Origin: a virus
Virus record (IMG/VR): IMGVR_UViG_3300037493_001627
Location: 1 to 21,039 of that record
Reading direction: 5' to 3' (one strand)
Length of the DNA stretch: 21,039 nt
Made by a program: the position numbers and the translations under genes. The notes under the pieces were generated by a model. The model was not told the DNA's origin and did not search any database. It worked only from the letters and a program-made list of their open reading frames with translations. Position 1 is the first letter of the stretch, and every line of letters begins with the position of its first letter. This document shows positions 1-7,348 of this stretch, piece after piece.

Positions 1-33
1 AGTTTCATAGTCCATTACCCAATGTGTTCTCAT
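1..33 (-). CDS. N-terminal fragment of a gene leaving the window; possible DnaQ-type exonuclease or DNA polymerase
   Basis: An ATG at base 33 opens a minus-strand frame that is still open at the window edge and reads MRTHWVMDYET. The DYET tetrapeptide after a short hydrophobic beta strand is what the first catalytic motif (DxE) of DEDD 3'-5' exonucleases looks like, and such domains sit at the very N-terminus of many phage DNA polymerases or stand-alone proofreading exonucleases. The gene starts about 40 bp beyond a strong minus-strand terminator, so it would be the first gene of a new transcription unit. Its position next to a replication module fits a polymerase or exonuclease. Only 11 codons are visible, so the call rests on one motif and could be coincidence. 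Confidence 0.4.
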   Translation of the reverse strand, partial: MRTHWVMDYET

Positions 34-73
34 AATATCTATGTTCAGTTAAGCTGTCCCCCCTTTTGTCCAC

Positions 74-99
74 AAAAAAAGGCAGCCGTTGCTACCTTT
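74..99 (-). terminator. Rho-independent terminator at the end of the minus-strand operon
   Basis: On the minus strand, arms 99-91 (AAAGGTAGC) and 86-78 (GCTGCCTTT) pair over nine positions with one U-G wobble around an AACG loop, and the transcript then runs into seven U residues (A-tract at 74-80 on the plus strand). It lies about 25 bp after the stop of the last gene of the block, the expected place for an operon terminator. Confidence 0.8.
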
Positions 100-123
100 C
101 CTTGCTGTTAAACCTTTAAACGA

Positions 124-465
124 TTATGCATTGATAAAGCTAAGATAGTCAAATTTAGGATTAACTGCAATTAGATTAATAAATTCTTTAATAGAATCTA
201 CATCAGCAATGTAATACTCTTGAAATACTTCAAGCTTATGTCTTTCTTGTTTTACACCTTTACTACCAGTAAGTGGTTGACCATACTCATCAAGCTTAGG
301 AAGCATCTGTAAAGTATTTCTTTTTGTTTTAGAAATTACTACAAACACTTTGCTCTCCGGGTCAAAGATACATTCTACATAAGCACAATCTGCCGTCATT
401 GGCATTGCTCTAAAACTTGGTTTGCTGTTCCATTCTGAGGCAACAAGCATCATATTTTTTTCCAT
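124..465 (-). CDS. Conserved-looking hypothetical phage protein (113 aa)
   Basis: I do not recognise a characterised domain. The protein begins MEKNMMLVASEW and has an N-terminal part with alternating hydrophobic residues suggesting beta strands (YVECIFDPESKVFVVISK), a polar and basic middle (residues about 60-80), and a C-terminal half with hydrophobic spacing typical of a helix (IKEFINLIAV). No signal peptide, membrane segment or cysteine cluster is present. It is the last gene before the terminator at 74-99 and lies 21 bp downstream of the next gene. The leader before its ATG is A-rich with no Shine-Dalgarno sequence. The real start could be the Met at residue 5 or 6. The feel of the sequence is that of a soluble globular protein kept in replication blocks of Bacteroidota phages, but the function is unknown. 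Confidence 0.75.
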   Translation of the reverse strand: MEKNMMLVASEWNSKPSFRAMPMTADCAYVECIFDPESKVFVVISKTKRNTLQMLPKLDEYGQPLTGSKGVKQERHKLEVFQEYYIADVDSIKEFINLIAVNPKFDYLSFINA

Positions 466-486
466 GTTGGTTATTTTTTATACAAA

Positions 487-1053
487 TTAACTTATAATCT
501 TTAAGTTTTCCAAATCAGGTACTTCAATCATTAACATTTCTTTTTCTAAATCTGGTTTAGTGCATAATTCACCAACAGATTTTAATAAATCTTCCTCAAC
601 ACTAAGTAGCTCAGCGTACCTTGAAAAGAACTTTTCAGGATACAAATAACTATACATATAAATATAGTTACCACTTGTCTTATCAAAGAAATTAAGAATT
701 GTTTCTTTTGTTTTTTTACTTATTTGACTATACTTACCAGCTATAAGATAATTCCAATCTGCTTCTAAATCAGAAAAATTAAATATAAATACTGCGCTTT
801 CATCATCAGTCTCTATGTAATCACACAATCTGTTATGTTTTAAAAGAACTTCTTTTTCAAATTTTGTATATTCTGAATCTGTTCTTTTATAATACATACA
901 GATTAATTTTTTATCCTCAGGTTTATAAAATGTGCCCCAAGAAAGATAAGTTTCTCTTGGGACAACACTAATACCTTTTTTAATTCCAAGGAGCGGATAA
1001 ATAAATACCTTGGACTTTTGAAAATACTTTGTATAAAGCGCGTGTACATGCAT
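487..1053 (-). CDS. Hypothetical phage protein (188 aa)
   Basis: No known family recognised. The N-terminal third carries a hydrophobic stretch (FIYPLLGIKKGISVV, about residues 17-31) followed by aromatic-rich segments and a charged middle part; the second half contains lysine-rich helices and a leucine/glutamate-rich C-terminus. There is no clear signal peptide or transmembrane helix. It starts only 3 bp after the stop of the PD-(D/E)XK nuclease gene, so the two are probably co-translated, and this is the best hint of a role in DNA metabolism. Codon use resembles its neighbours. Confidence 0.75.
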   Translation of the reverse strand: MHVHALYTKYFQKSKVFIYPLLGIKKGISVVPRETYLSWGTFYKPEDKKLICMYYKRTDSEYTKFEKEVLLKHNRLCDYIETDDESAVFIFNFSDLEADWNYLIAGKYSQISKKTKETILNFFDKTSGNYIYMYSYLYPEKFFSRYAELLSVEEDLLKSVGELCTKPDLEKEMLMIEVPDLENLKIIS

Positions 1054-1056
1054 AAT

Positions 1057-2076
1057 TTAAAGTGTTACATTACCTAAAGCTAGTTCATATGGTAGTTTAT
1101 ATTCTTTGTTTTCATAGTGATATTTAATTTTATCTTCTATGTCTTCAAAGTCAGCTAACCATATTTCTAAAGTTTCTTTGCTTACCTGGTAAGGATACAC
1201 TTGGTTATACTTGTCAATTACAATAAATGTAATTACAATGTTCCACTCAGCTGCGTCTGCTAATCCTTTAATAAAATTAGTCCAGGCAAGCTTGTGATAA
1301 ATTGCCGCTTGAATCCAATATTTATAATAACTTACAGACTCTGGAAAAGAAGCAATATCTTTACCTGTTGTCTTTAAGTCATTGATAAACAATGTCTTAG
1401 TGTCATAATCCATCACAACATTATCTAAGATACCCTTATAACCAAATGGTAAATGATCCTGATTAATACTAATCATATGCTCACTAAATGTTTTTATGTG
1501 AACATCACTTGGAGATTTATCCAATTGTAATAGGGCTCTTACTGCTTGATTAGACTTTAATTCAATCAGAGACTCTTTACAATTTGCAAGAGTTAATGAA
1601 TCAACTACTGTCTTACCAAGACTTTCTTTTAGAAAATTAAAGTAGGATTTGTTTTCTTCTGTGAGAACTTTATCTAATCTTTGCTGATCTGTTTTAAGAG
1701 ATTGATATAGATTTGCTGTAAGTAATTCTGAGAGTATTTCTTGAGAGTATAAGTCCAAAGATAATGTATCATTTCCAATTGTGCAATGATATTTGAAAAT
1801 AGTATCAATAATTTTTCTTTGACTATCTGTAGGAAATTTACTAGGCATGCTAATAAATTCTTTGTCATAGTGATCTGGCTCAAATAAAAGACAGTGAAGG
1901 ACACGCCCTGCTACCAGGTGCGCGTCCGTACTGTCCTCTCTTTGGTTGAGCACATAATGACTGTAAAACATTCTAGGTGAGAACAATAGCTTATTAATGC
2001 TACTGTAGCTAAACCAAAATGGTTTCTTATAAAATAATTCTAGTTCATCAGAACCAGTCAATGTCGGTAGACTCAT
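1057..2076 (-). CDS. PD-(D/E)XK nuclease of the RecE/Cas4-like type (exodeoxyribonuclease VIII-like)
   Basis: A 339-residue nuclease with the core motifs of the RecB/RecE-like PD-(D/E)XK superfamily. The N-terminus (FSYSSINKLLFSPRMFYSHY, residues 22-41) is the usual opening helix of phage DUF3799/PDDEXK-like exonucleases. AGRVLHCLLF (56-65) supplies the conserved histidine (H61), GILDNVV (215-221) the metal-binding aspartate (D218), INDLKTT (231-237) the DxK motif (D233, K235), and QAAIY (256-260) the QxxxY motif. Such enzymes resect double-stranded DNA ends to give single strands for an annealase or recombinase, which fits the Sak4-type and SSB-like genes encoded at 8.4-9.8 kb. Its start overlaps the end of the acidic 442-aa gene by 29 bp; no alternative Met lies before residue 36, so the overlap seems real. 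The catalytic fold is well supported; exo- versus endonuclease activity is inferred. Confidence 0.85.
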   Translation of the reverse strand: MSLPTLTGSDELELFYKKPFWFSYSSINKLLFSPRMFYSHYVLNQREDSTDAHLVAGRVLHCLLFEPDHYDKEFISMPSKFPTDSQRKIIDTIFKYHCTIGNDTLSLDLYSQEILSELLTANLYQSLKTDQQRLDKVLTEENKSYFNFLKESLGKTVVDSLTLANCKESLIELKSNQAVRALLQLDKSPSDVHIKTFSEHMISINQDHLPFGYKGILDNVVMDYDTKTLFINDLKTTGKDIASFPESVSYYKYWIQAAIYHKLAWTNFIKGLADAAEWNIVITFIVIDKYNQVYPYQVSKETLEIWLADFEDIEDKIKYHYENKEYKLPYELALGNVTL

Positions 2077-3376
2077 TTGTTTCTATTTGATGGTTATTTG
2101 ATAAAAGTTCTGTTTTTAGTGTAACTTCTATGTTGTCATTATCTACACCATAAAGATCATGAGCAAGCTCTTCCTCAGTTATAGGATGCATCTCAAGTGA
2201 TTCTTCAATCTCATCAACTATTTCTTCCATAGCTTCATTAAAAGCAGCATCTTCTTCTAGATCAGATACTCTTTCTTCTTCTTCAGATTCAATTTCTCTT
2301 TCTGGAAAAATATTAAACTCAGCTACTGAAGCAACTTCTTTAGAATCTGCTTTATATTCTATCATACCAGTATAAGAATCATTGATTGCTATTTGTACTT
2401 CTGGTGTAGGAACAAGTTGATTTACATTGAATGTAGTACTATGACCAATATTTCTAATGAACCACTCTGCTCTCTCTTGAAGTAGAACATGAGTCCAATC
2501 TTTAGTAAGCAAACCAAGAGTCATTAGTCTTTTAGCTACTTTATCAGGATCTAACCAACTAATTTCTTTTACTGCTAGATTAAAATAACTAACCATAGAC
2601 TTAAAATTCACATGATTTCTAGTATGGCAGTCTCCAATTTTATAAGAATAATTCTCTAGAAGAAGCAATAGATACAAAGCACTGTCTATATAGTTAGAGT
2701 TTGCCATAATCTCCATTGCCATGATATGATTATCCTGGTCAGAACTTTCAAACATCTTAACCAACTGGTTGTAAACTTCAGGTGTAATAGTAACTGCATC
2801 TTCACCATTGATCATAGCAAGTAATTCTGACTCATCAAAGATTGGCTTGTTCTGAATGCTATCAAGCACATCTTTATACTCTTCTTCAACAAAATGAACC
2901 GCACTAGAATAAGCATCTGTTACTTTATAACCTTTATGCTGCATATCATTCTTTGTACTATATTCCATGTATATTACTTCTGGATTACATGCCGCAACTG
3001 CAGTTTCATATTTATCAATATAATACTGGTCAAAGTCTAAATCAGTCTTTAAATAATCTACATATTTAGTAACTTCTTCAGTATTAGTATTATGTAACCA
3101 ACGGCCACATGTAATTTTATTTATAGTAGCTTTACCAGAGATAATAACATTAGCTCTCTCAGCATCTCTAACTATTTTTACTCCAAGATTTAATGCTAAA
3201 TCTTTAAGTTTAACTCTAGGTATATTAACACCCGGCATCAAGAATATACTATCTCCTTGTGCAGGGATATATCCTTTACTTACTGTATAGATATCACTCT
3301 TAGTATTAGGTATACCATACAATAATTCTACATCTAATGAATCACCACTTCTGTTACAAATTACAATTTGTTCCAT
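2048..3376 (-). CDS. Large acidic protein carrying the S-x-D-x-[DE]-N helical motif
   Basis: A 442-residue protein with no family I recognise. Residues 1-110 look like a mixed alpha/beta domain (strands around IVICNR, IFLMPGV, KIVRDA, VIISGK). Residues 199-230 contain a helical segment with MFESSDQDNH followed by an asparagine ten residues on. The same pattern occurs in the 136-aa protein at 5750-6160 and the 137-aa protein at 15280-15693. Residues about 205-315 are helical with a leucine run at 236-240. Residues 365-395 are extremely acidic (ESEEEERVSDLEED and more), and the chain ends in STDIDWF, like an interaction tail. It lies 40 bp downstream of the AAA+ gene, separated by a hairpin. 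Role unknown; a partner or adaptor of the AAA+/VWA pair is my inference. Confidence 0.8.
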   Translation of the reverse strand: MEQIVICNRSGDSLDVELLYGIPNTKSDIYTVSKGYIPAQGDSIFLMPGVNIPRVKLKDLALNLGVKIVRDAERANVIISGKATINKITCGRWLHNTNTEEVTKYVDYLKTDLDFDQYYIDKYETAVAACNPEVIYMEYSTKNDMQHKGYKVTDAYSSAVHFVEEEYKDVLDSIQNKPIFDESELLAMINGEDAVTITPEVYNQLVKMFESSDQDNHIMAMEIMANSNYIDSALYLLLLLENYSYKIGDCHTRNHVNFKSMVSYFNLAVKEISWLDPDKVAKRLMTLGLLTKDWTHVLLQERAEWFIRNIGHSTTFNVNQLVPTPEVQIAINDSYTGMIEYKADSKEVASVAEFNIFPEREIESEEEERVSDLEEDAAFNEAMEEIVDEIEESLEMHPITEEELAHDLYGVDNDNIEVTLKTELLSNNHQIETNESTDIDWF

Positions 3377-3389
3377 AATATAAAAATAT

Positions 3390-3409
3390 AGGGGGCTGTT
3401 ACACCCCCT
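3390..3409 (-). terminator. G5/C5 hairpin followed by a U-rich tract
   Basis: Minus-strand arms AGGGGG and CCCCCT (3409-3404 with 3395-3390) enclose an 8-nt loop and are followed by ATATTTTTATATT up to the next start codon. It lies six bases after the stop of the AAA+ gene and 13 bp before the start of the 442-aa gene. It looks like a weak intrinsic terminator or attenuator, or a stabilising 3' end; the U tract is interrupted, so it may be only partly effective. Confidence 0.6.
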
Positions 3410-3415
3410 GGTTAA

Positions 3416-4585
3416 TTACTGAATTGCCATTTTTACTACTGCAGTATCTGCCATCAAAGCAGAGAACTTCACTTTGTTACCATTTACAATCTCCTTGACC
3501 ATATAATATCTCAAGTCATTTGTAAAGCCATCAAACTCAGTAGTAACTTTAGCTAGTCTGTCAATCATAGCTTTAGGAACTGAACCTTTTTCAGCTACAG
3601 TAAGTGCATAGTTAATTACACGAGTTGCAATTACACTGGCCAAATCTGCACGGAAGTCATCTCCTTCACCAACTGAACCTAACAAAGCACCTTTTACATA
3701 TGCTTCATCTTTAGTAAGCAAATCCTCCGGGGAGATCATCTTGTCAAGCTTGTTATTGATAAACATAGTAAACATGCTAGAGAAATCTGTACCAACAGAA
3801 CCCTCACCAATCATCTGAACAAGAGGCAACTCATCTTCAAACTTTGGAATAGAACTAATACCATTAAAGAATGTAGTAATAGATCTTGGATTAACACGTT
3901 GAGTTACAAGCTCTGGGTGCATCAACATGAAGTTAATACATCTGCCATCAATAGATGCTTTCTCAGCCCACTTAGCCCATACATTGACATCATATTTCAT
4001 CTCAACAGAGATAAATCTTGTTTTCTGAGCTACGTCAAGAGTAGTTACATTATAGTCACCATTGTCTGGATTAGTTGTTAAGATAACATGCCAGTTCTTA
4101 GGAAGCTTCCATGATATGTATTCTTGACGGTCAAGAACTTCCATACATGCTTGCATAAATCTTTGATCAGCACGAGTATAGTCATCCAAGATTAGGAAAC
4201 CACCTTCACCTTTACCCTGAATCCATTCAGGAGCAGCATGAGACATTCTCTTATCTGCTACAGTATAACCTGCTTTCATTGCAGCCGGTACTTGAGCTTC
4301 AGTAATCCATCTTTGTTTACCTTCTTGATTCTTTACTAAGAATTCTTTAATAGGAAAACCTACAAGGTCACCTAATTCCTCAATCTGAGATAGATTAAGT
4401 TTTACTACATCCATACCAAGTTCTTTACCTAACTGCAAGATTGCAGAAGTCTTACCAAGACCAGCATCACCCTCAATATTGATAGCCACAGGAATTTTTC
4501 CTTCAGACTGAATATGTTGATTGTTCTTAACCATGTGACGGATAAAACCTTTTAACTCATCTACGTTTAATTGTACTGTATTCAT
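3416..4585 (-). CDS. MoxR-like AAA+ ATPase (AAA_5 type)
   Basis: A 389-residue AAA+ ATPase. Walker A is GDAGLGKTS (residues 39-47, K45), Walker B is LILDDY (131-136), sensor 1 is the asparagine of ILTTNPDNGDYNV (168-180), and the following DVAQKTRF (184-191) supplies the arginine expected at the subunit interface. The Walker B/sensor layout and the TTNPDNGDY loop are those of MoxR/dynein-like AAA_5 proteins, which form ring ATPases that remodel partner proteins and are typically encoded beside a von Willebrand A protein. Exactly that partner lies upstream, only 11 bp away (4597-5778), so the two probably form one machine. The C-terminal 180 residues are mostly helical and not recognisable. 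The fold is certain from motifs; the substrate is unknown. Confidence 0.9.
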   Translation of the reverse strand: MNTVQLNVDELKGFIRHMVKNNQHIQSEGKIPVAINIEGDAGLGKTSAILQLGKELGMDVVKLNLSQIEELGDLVGFPIKEFLVKNQEGKQRWITEAQVPAAMKAGYTVADKRMSHAAPEWIQGKGEGGFLILDDYTRADQRFMQACMEVLDRQEYISWKLPKNWHVILTTNPDNGDYNVTTLDVAQKTRFISVEMKYDVNVWAKWAEKASIDGRCINFMLMHPELVTQRVNPRSITTFFNGISSIPKFEDELPLVQMIGEGSVGTDFSSMFTMFINNKLDKMISPEDLLTKDEAYVKGALLGSVGEGDDFRADLASVIATRVINYALTVAEKGSVPKAMIDRLAKVTTEFDGFTNDLRYYMVKEIVNGNKVKFSALMADTAVVKMAIQ

Positions 4586-4596
4586 AATATTTGTTT

Positions 4597-5778
4597 TTAT
4601 AATTCTAACTTAATTACTTGGCCTGGTAAATCTGTATTCATGCTTGATCTTTCTGACAAAATCCATAGAACTCTGTTCTTTGGTTTTACAGATGTATAAC
4701 ACTCCCCGTCAGTAAAATATACCAGGCTTGTATATTTTCCAAGGTTTGCATTGTAATAGTCTAGGACGGGATCAAATTCAGTCCCACCTCTTCCTTGTAC
4801 TTTGAGATCATTCTTGCCTTTGTAAGGTTCAATAGACCGGATACTTGTATCACATTGTACTATAGTAATATCAACTCCTGCTTTATGTATGTGATGAATC
4901 TCATTCATAAACTCAGTAAGTTCAGTATCACTTACAGATCCAGAAGTGTCAATAGCCAATAGCATGTGTTGTCTCATCTTGATCTTAAGACCAGGATTAT
5001 CTTCATACCTATGGTTTTCTTTTCTTCTAATCTTTTTAGTAAAGATTTTAGTACTTGTACCAGTGAATCTTCTGAGATATCCTCTCCAATCAAATTTAGC
5101 TTTAGTAACTTCATCTAGAACAATCAGTCCTTCAATCTCTCCTGGAACATTACCACGTTTCTTAATGGTCTGTTCTTTAGCATCTTTTAGGATCTTCTGT
5201 ACTTGTTTCTCAATGAGTTTCTTCTCAGCATCAGACATGTCTTCAAACTCTTCCCATGTAGAATGGTCTGGTATGTCTCCATTTGCAATGTTATCAAGTA
5301 GTTTATCCATTTCTTGATCACCACTTGTACCATTCTTATCCTTCTCATCTTGAAGGCGGAGAAGCTGGTCATAGTAATATCTACAACCAGCCTTTCTATC
5401 TAGTTGAATGTCTGTATAGTCATCAATGTTGATACCTCCTTCTGGCAGCCAAGAGGCTTCAATATACTGATTAATTTCCATATCCATGGCAACATTTGCA
5501 AGTTTCTTGTTGCTAAAAGAACCAAAACTTACAAGGTGACCAAATGCAATATGGAGTAATTCATGTTTCAGTAAGCCTGTCTTATGATCATCACTTAGAC
5601 TATTCCAGAATTCTTCATTGATAGCCAATTGATAATTAATATTCTGCTTACTTACACCTGCAGTAGGGAGATCTTTCCTCCATACTTTATTCAACATAAT
5701 GAGAAAGAACCCATAATAGGGCTCTTTCAACATTAGTTCTTTACTGATTTTACTTAGACTCTGTGCTTTGTCCATCAT
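4597..5778 (-). CDS. HExxH metallopeptidase-like protein with C-terminal von Willebrand A domain (DUF2201 type)
   Basis: A 393-residue protein with two domains. The N-terminal part (residues 7-130) has the putative metallopeptidase layout of this family: KEPYYGFFLIML, then KHELLHIAFGHL with a zinc-type HELLH (72-76), then AMDMEINQYI (97-106), which usually provides a further ligand. A charged linker (about 140-225) follows. The C-terminal VWA domain has a complete MIDAS: LLAIDTSGSVS (273-283; D277, S279, S281), the threonine of GGTEF (331-335) and YFTDGE (354-359). Members of this family are encoded with MoxR-like AAA+ ATPases in bacteria, and here the ATPase follows after 11 bp. The start overlaps the 136-aa gene by 29 bp; the first Met is preferred because the family's conserved N-terminal helix begins there. 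Whether it truly cleaves protein is not known. Confidence 0.88.
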   Translation of the reverse strand: MMDKAQSLSKISKELMLKEPYYGFFLIMLNKVWRKDLPTAGVSKQNINYQLAINEEFWNSLSDDHKTGLLKHELLHIAFGHLVSFGSFSNKKLANVAMDMEINQYIEASWLPEGGINIDDYTDIQLDRKAGCRYYYDQLLRLQDEKDKNGTSGDQEMDKLLDNIANGDIPDHSTWEEFEDMSDAEKKLIEKQVQKILKDAKEQTIKKRGNVPGEIEGLIVLDEVTKAKFDWRGYLRRFTGTSTKIFTKKIRRKENHRYEDNPGLKIKMRQHMLLAIDTSGSVSDTELTEFMNEIHHIHKAGVDITIVQCDTSIRSIEPYKGKNDLKVQGRGGTEFDPVLDYYNANLGKYTSLVYFTDGECYTSVKPKNRVLWILSERSSMNTDLPGQVIKLEL

Positions 5779-6160
5779 CTTTAATTTTTACATCAATGCT
5801 TATTTGATTCATATCATAACCTATCTGACCCAACATACTTGTTAGATCTCTGACAAAGTTTTCTATAAATAGCTCAACCAAAAGCTTATCGGCTTTGTAT
5901 GTAGTTAATAATCCTAGTACTCTTGCACTAGATAATGATCCTATCTGTTCAGATATAACTGGTATAAGTATCTTATAAGATTTTGGTGCTTGTTTACCCC
6001 AAGCAATAGAATCTTTTTTAGAATACTTATATAATACAATTAACTCCGGTACAGTTAAACCACTGTTCTCTATTGCCTGGAAAGCAATAACATGATTTTC
6101 TGCATCACTAGAGCTAAACATAGAAATCAGATTGTTTAATTCAGCTTTACTTAGTTTCAT
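5750..6160 (-). CDS. Small helical protein (136 aa) with the S-x-D-x-[DE]-N motif
   Basis: No named family recognised. The N-terminus contains MFSSSDAENH (residues 14-23) inside an amphipathic helix with an asparagine ten residues after the first one. This matches the pattern in the 442-aa protein (2048-3376) and the 137-aa protein (15280-15693). The middle (residues 40-110) is predicted helical and moderately hydrophobic without a transmembrane segment; the C-terminus is polar. Its ATG forms a TAATG overlap with the stop of the DUF6915 gene, and its 3' end overlaps the VWA gene by 29 bp, so it belongs to the AAA+/VWA translation unit. An adaptor or substrate of that machine is plausible, but this is inferred only from position and shared motif. 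Confidence 0.8.
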   Translation of the reverse strand: MKLSKAELNNLISMFSSSDAENHVIAFQAIENSGLTVPELIVLYKYSKKDSIAWGKQAPKSYKILIPVISEQIGSLSSARVLGLLTTYKADKLLVELFIENFVRDLTSMLGQIGYDMNQISIDVKIKDDGQSTESK

Positions 6161-6501
6161 TAGTCTTCAATTTTAAGTGTCTTAATCATCCATTCTGTGG
6201 GTTTATTAATATTATCAACCCATTCTTTTGCACTTGGGATATATCCATTGCAGTCTTCTTTGACATGTTGTTCTCCAACATATCTTATATACACTCTTTT
6301 TCCTACAGAATTGACAAAGTAAGTACCAAAAGCTTTTTCACATTCAAAAATACCCTCACTGTGATGACGGAACATTCTGTGTTTACTATGGCCTATCCAA
6401 GCTTTGGTAGCATCAAACCATTCATGAATATGCATATATTCTAAAGGTTCTCCTCCCCACTTTTTAGCGGAAGATCTTGCATGTTCATATGGATGTGACA
6501 T
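6160..6501 (-). CDS. DUF6915 family protein
   Basis: The 113-residue protein shows the recognisable DUF6915 pattern: HPYEHARSSAKKWGG at the N-terminus, IHEWFDATKAW, then the histidine-rich HRMFRHHSEGIFECEKAFG, and RYVGEQHVKEDCNGYIPS near the C-terminus. The many conserved histidines (for example H46-H47 and the H of GEQHV) and acidic residues suggest a metal- or nucleotide-binding site, but no activity is known to me. It is joined by one-base TAATG overlaps to the DUF6878 gene upstream and the 136-aa helical gene downstream, so it is tightly co-translated with them. Family assignment is from memory of the pattern. Confidence 0.8.
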   Translation of the reverse strand: MSHPYEHARSSAKKWGGEPLEYMHIHEWFDATKAWIGHSKHRMFRHHSEGIFECEKAFGTYFVNSVGKRVYIRYVGEQHVKEDCNGYIPSAKEWVDNINKPTEWMIKTLKIED

Positions 6502-6920
6502 TAGTCTACAGATTTATCAATTAACCAACCATGATGAATATAATCTTCTACACTCACAATTCTAATGTTATTTTCTACCTGATACTTACCAGATGGTACT
6601 AGAATACACATCTCACCATAACCACCTTCATTATTCCACCAATCTTCTACATCATTTAGAATCTGTTCTTCAGCAAAATTTTGAATATCAGAAGATAAAC
6701 CTGAGTGAATCATATCCAAGCTCTTTACTCCAGTATCCCATGGTTCTAATGATTTAACTTCATCAAATGCATCTTCTTCATTTTCAGATAGTTTATCTGT
6801 TGTATATAATACATCTTCTATGGCACCGGAGTCTCCTGCACCTTCATATTTAATCTTAATACCGGTCACACCAAGGTCAGCCAACTGAATCAGGAGGCTT
6901 GTCATCATTGTTTCATTCAT
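6501..6920 (-). CDS. DUF6878 family protein
   Basis: A 139-residue protein with the features of DUF6878: an N-terminal helix ending in LGVTGIKIKYEGAGDSGAIED, a central acidic region, then ILNDVEDWWNNEGGYGEMCI and a C-terminal beta segment. The GxGDSG turn and the DWWNNEGGYG segment are the family hallmarks. The biochemical role is unknown. The start is the ATG at 6920, two bases after the stop of the GIY-YIG gene; the Met at residues 5-6 is an alternative. It is coupled by a TAATG overlap to the DUF6915 gene. Co-occurrence of these two DUFs next to an AAA+/VWA pair is worth noting. Confidence 0.8.
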   Translation of the reverse strand: MNETMMTSLLIQLADLGVTGIKIKYEGAGDSGAIEDVLYTTDKLSENEEDAFDEVKSLEPWDTGVKSLDMIHSGLSSDIQNFAEEQILNDVEDWWNNEGGYGEMCILVPSGKYQVENNIRIVSVEDYIHHGWLIDKSVD

Positions 6921-6922
6921 AA

Positions 6923-7348
6923 CTATTTAATTTTGTAAAACCTGCCAAGGATATTGGCATTTAAATATTCTTCTTTTTCTAGCACCTCTCTTGTAAATTG
7001 GTACTTGGTCTCATAATATGTTAGTTCTGTTTTAGAAAAACAGATTCTTACCATGAACCTTTTAATGGGAACACCATTCTTATGTGCATCTTGTAGCACT
7101 TTATTGCTACTAAAGTAGTTCTGATAGTTAGTTTTTACCTGAATAGTGTATTTCCTTGCACGTTTGTCTTCCATATTAGCAAGAGCTTTTACTCCAAGCT
7201 TTTTCTTAGTTGTAGAATAAAAATTCTTTTTACCAATATATCTAACAGCTTTACCATCTATAATAGCTTCCATTTCATATATGAACCCAATGGCTCCTTC
7301 TGGAATCTTGCTATCATTAAATACTTCTCCCTTGTGTAACCAACTCAT
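6923..7348 (-). CDS. SegE-like GIY-YIG endonuclease
   Basis: A 141-residue protein close in layout to the GIY-YIG domain of T4 SegE-like nucleases. GFIYEM (21-26) and RYIGKKNFYS (36-45) are the two GIY-YIG strands. TNYQNYFSSNKVLQDAHKNG (73-92) matches the family segment around W/YxxYxGS, IKRFMVRICFSKTELTYYETKYQF (95-118) carries the catalytic glutamate (E113), and YLNANILGRF (128-137) the C-terminal asparagine region. There is no extra DNA-binding domain, so it is the single-domain form, either a homing endonuclease or a resident phage nuclease. It overlaps the primase gene by 4 bp (ATGA) and is followed by DUF6878 after 2 bp, so it is embedded in the operon rather than inserted within a gene. 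Confidence 0.8.
   Translation of the reverse strand: MSWLHKGEVFNDSKIPEGAIGFIYEMEAIIDGKAVRYIGKKNFYSTTKKKLGVKALANMEDKRARKYTIQVKTNYQNYFSSNKVLQDAHKNGVPIKRFMVRICFSKTELTYYETKYQFTREVLEKEEYLNANILGRFYKIK

Noticed and set aside
1674-1904. Second minus-strand frame inside the PD-(D/E)XK nuclease gene
   Set aside because: Wholly internal to the nuclease frame, with no motif or independent start signal.
4946-5317. Plus-strand frame of 123 codons opposite the VWA gene
   Set aside because: Antisense shadow of a well-supported gene; its hydrophobic serine/leucine-rich product is typical of reversed coding sequence.
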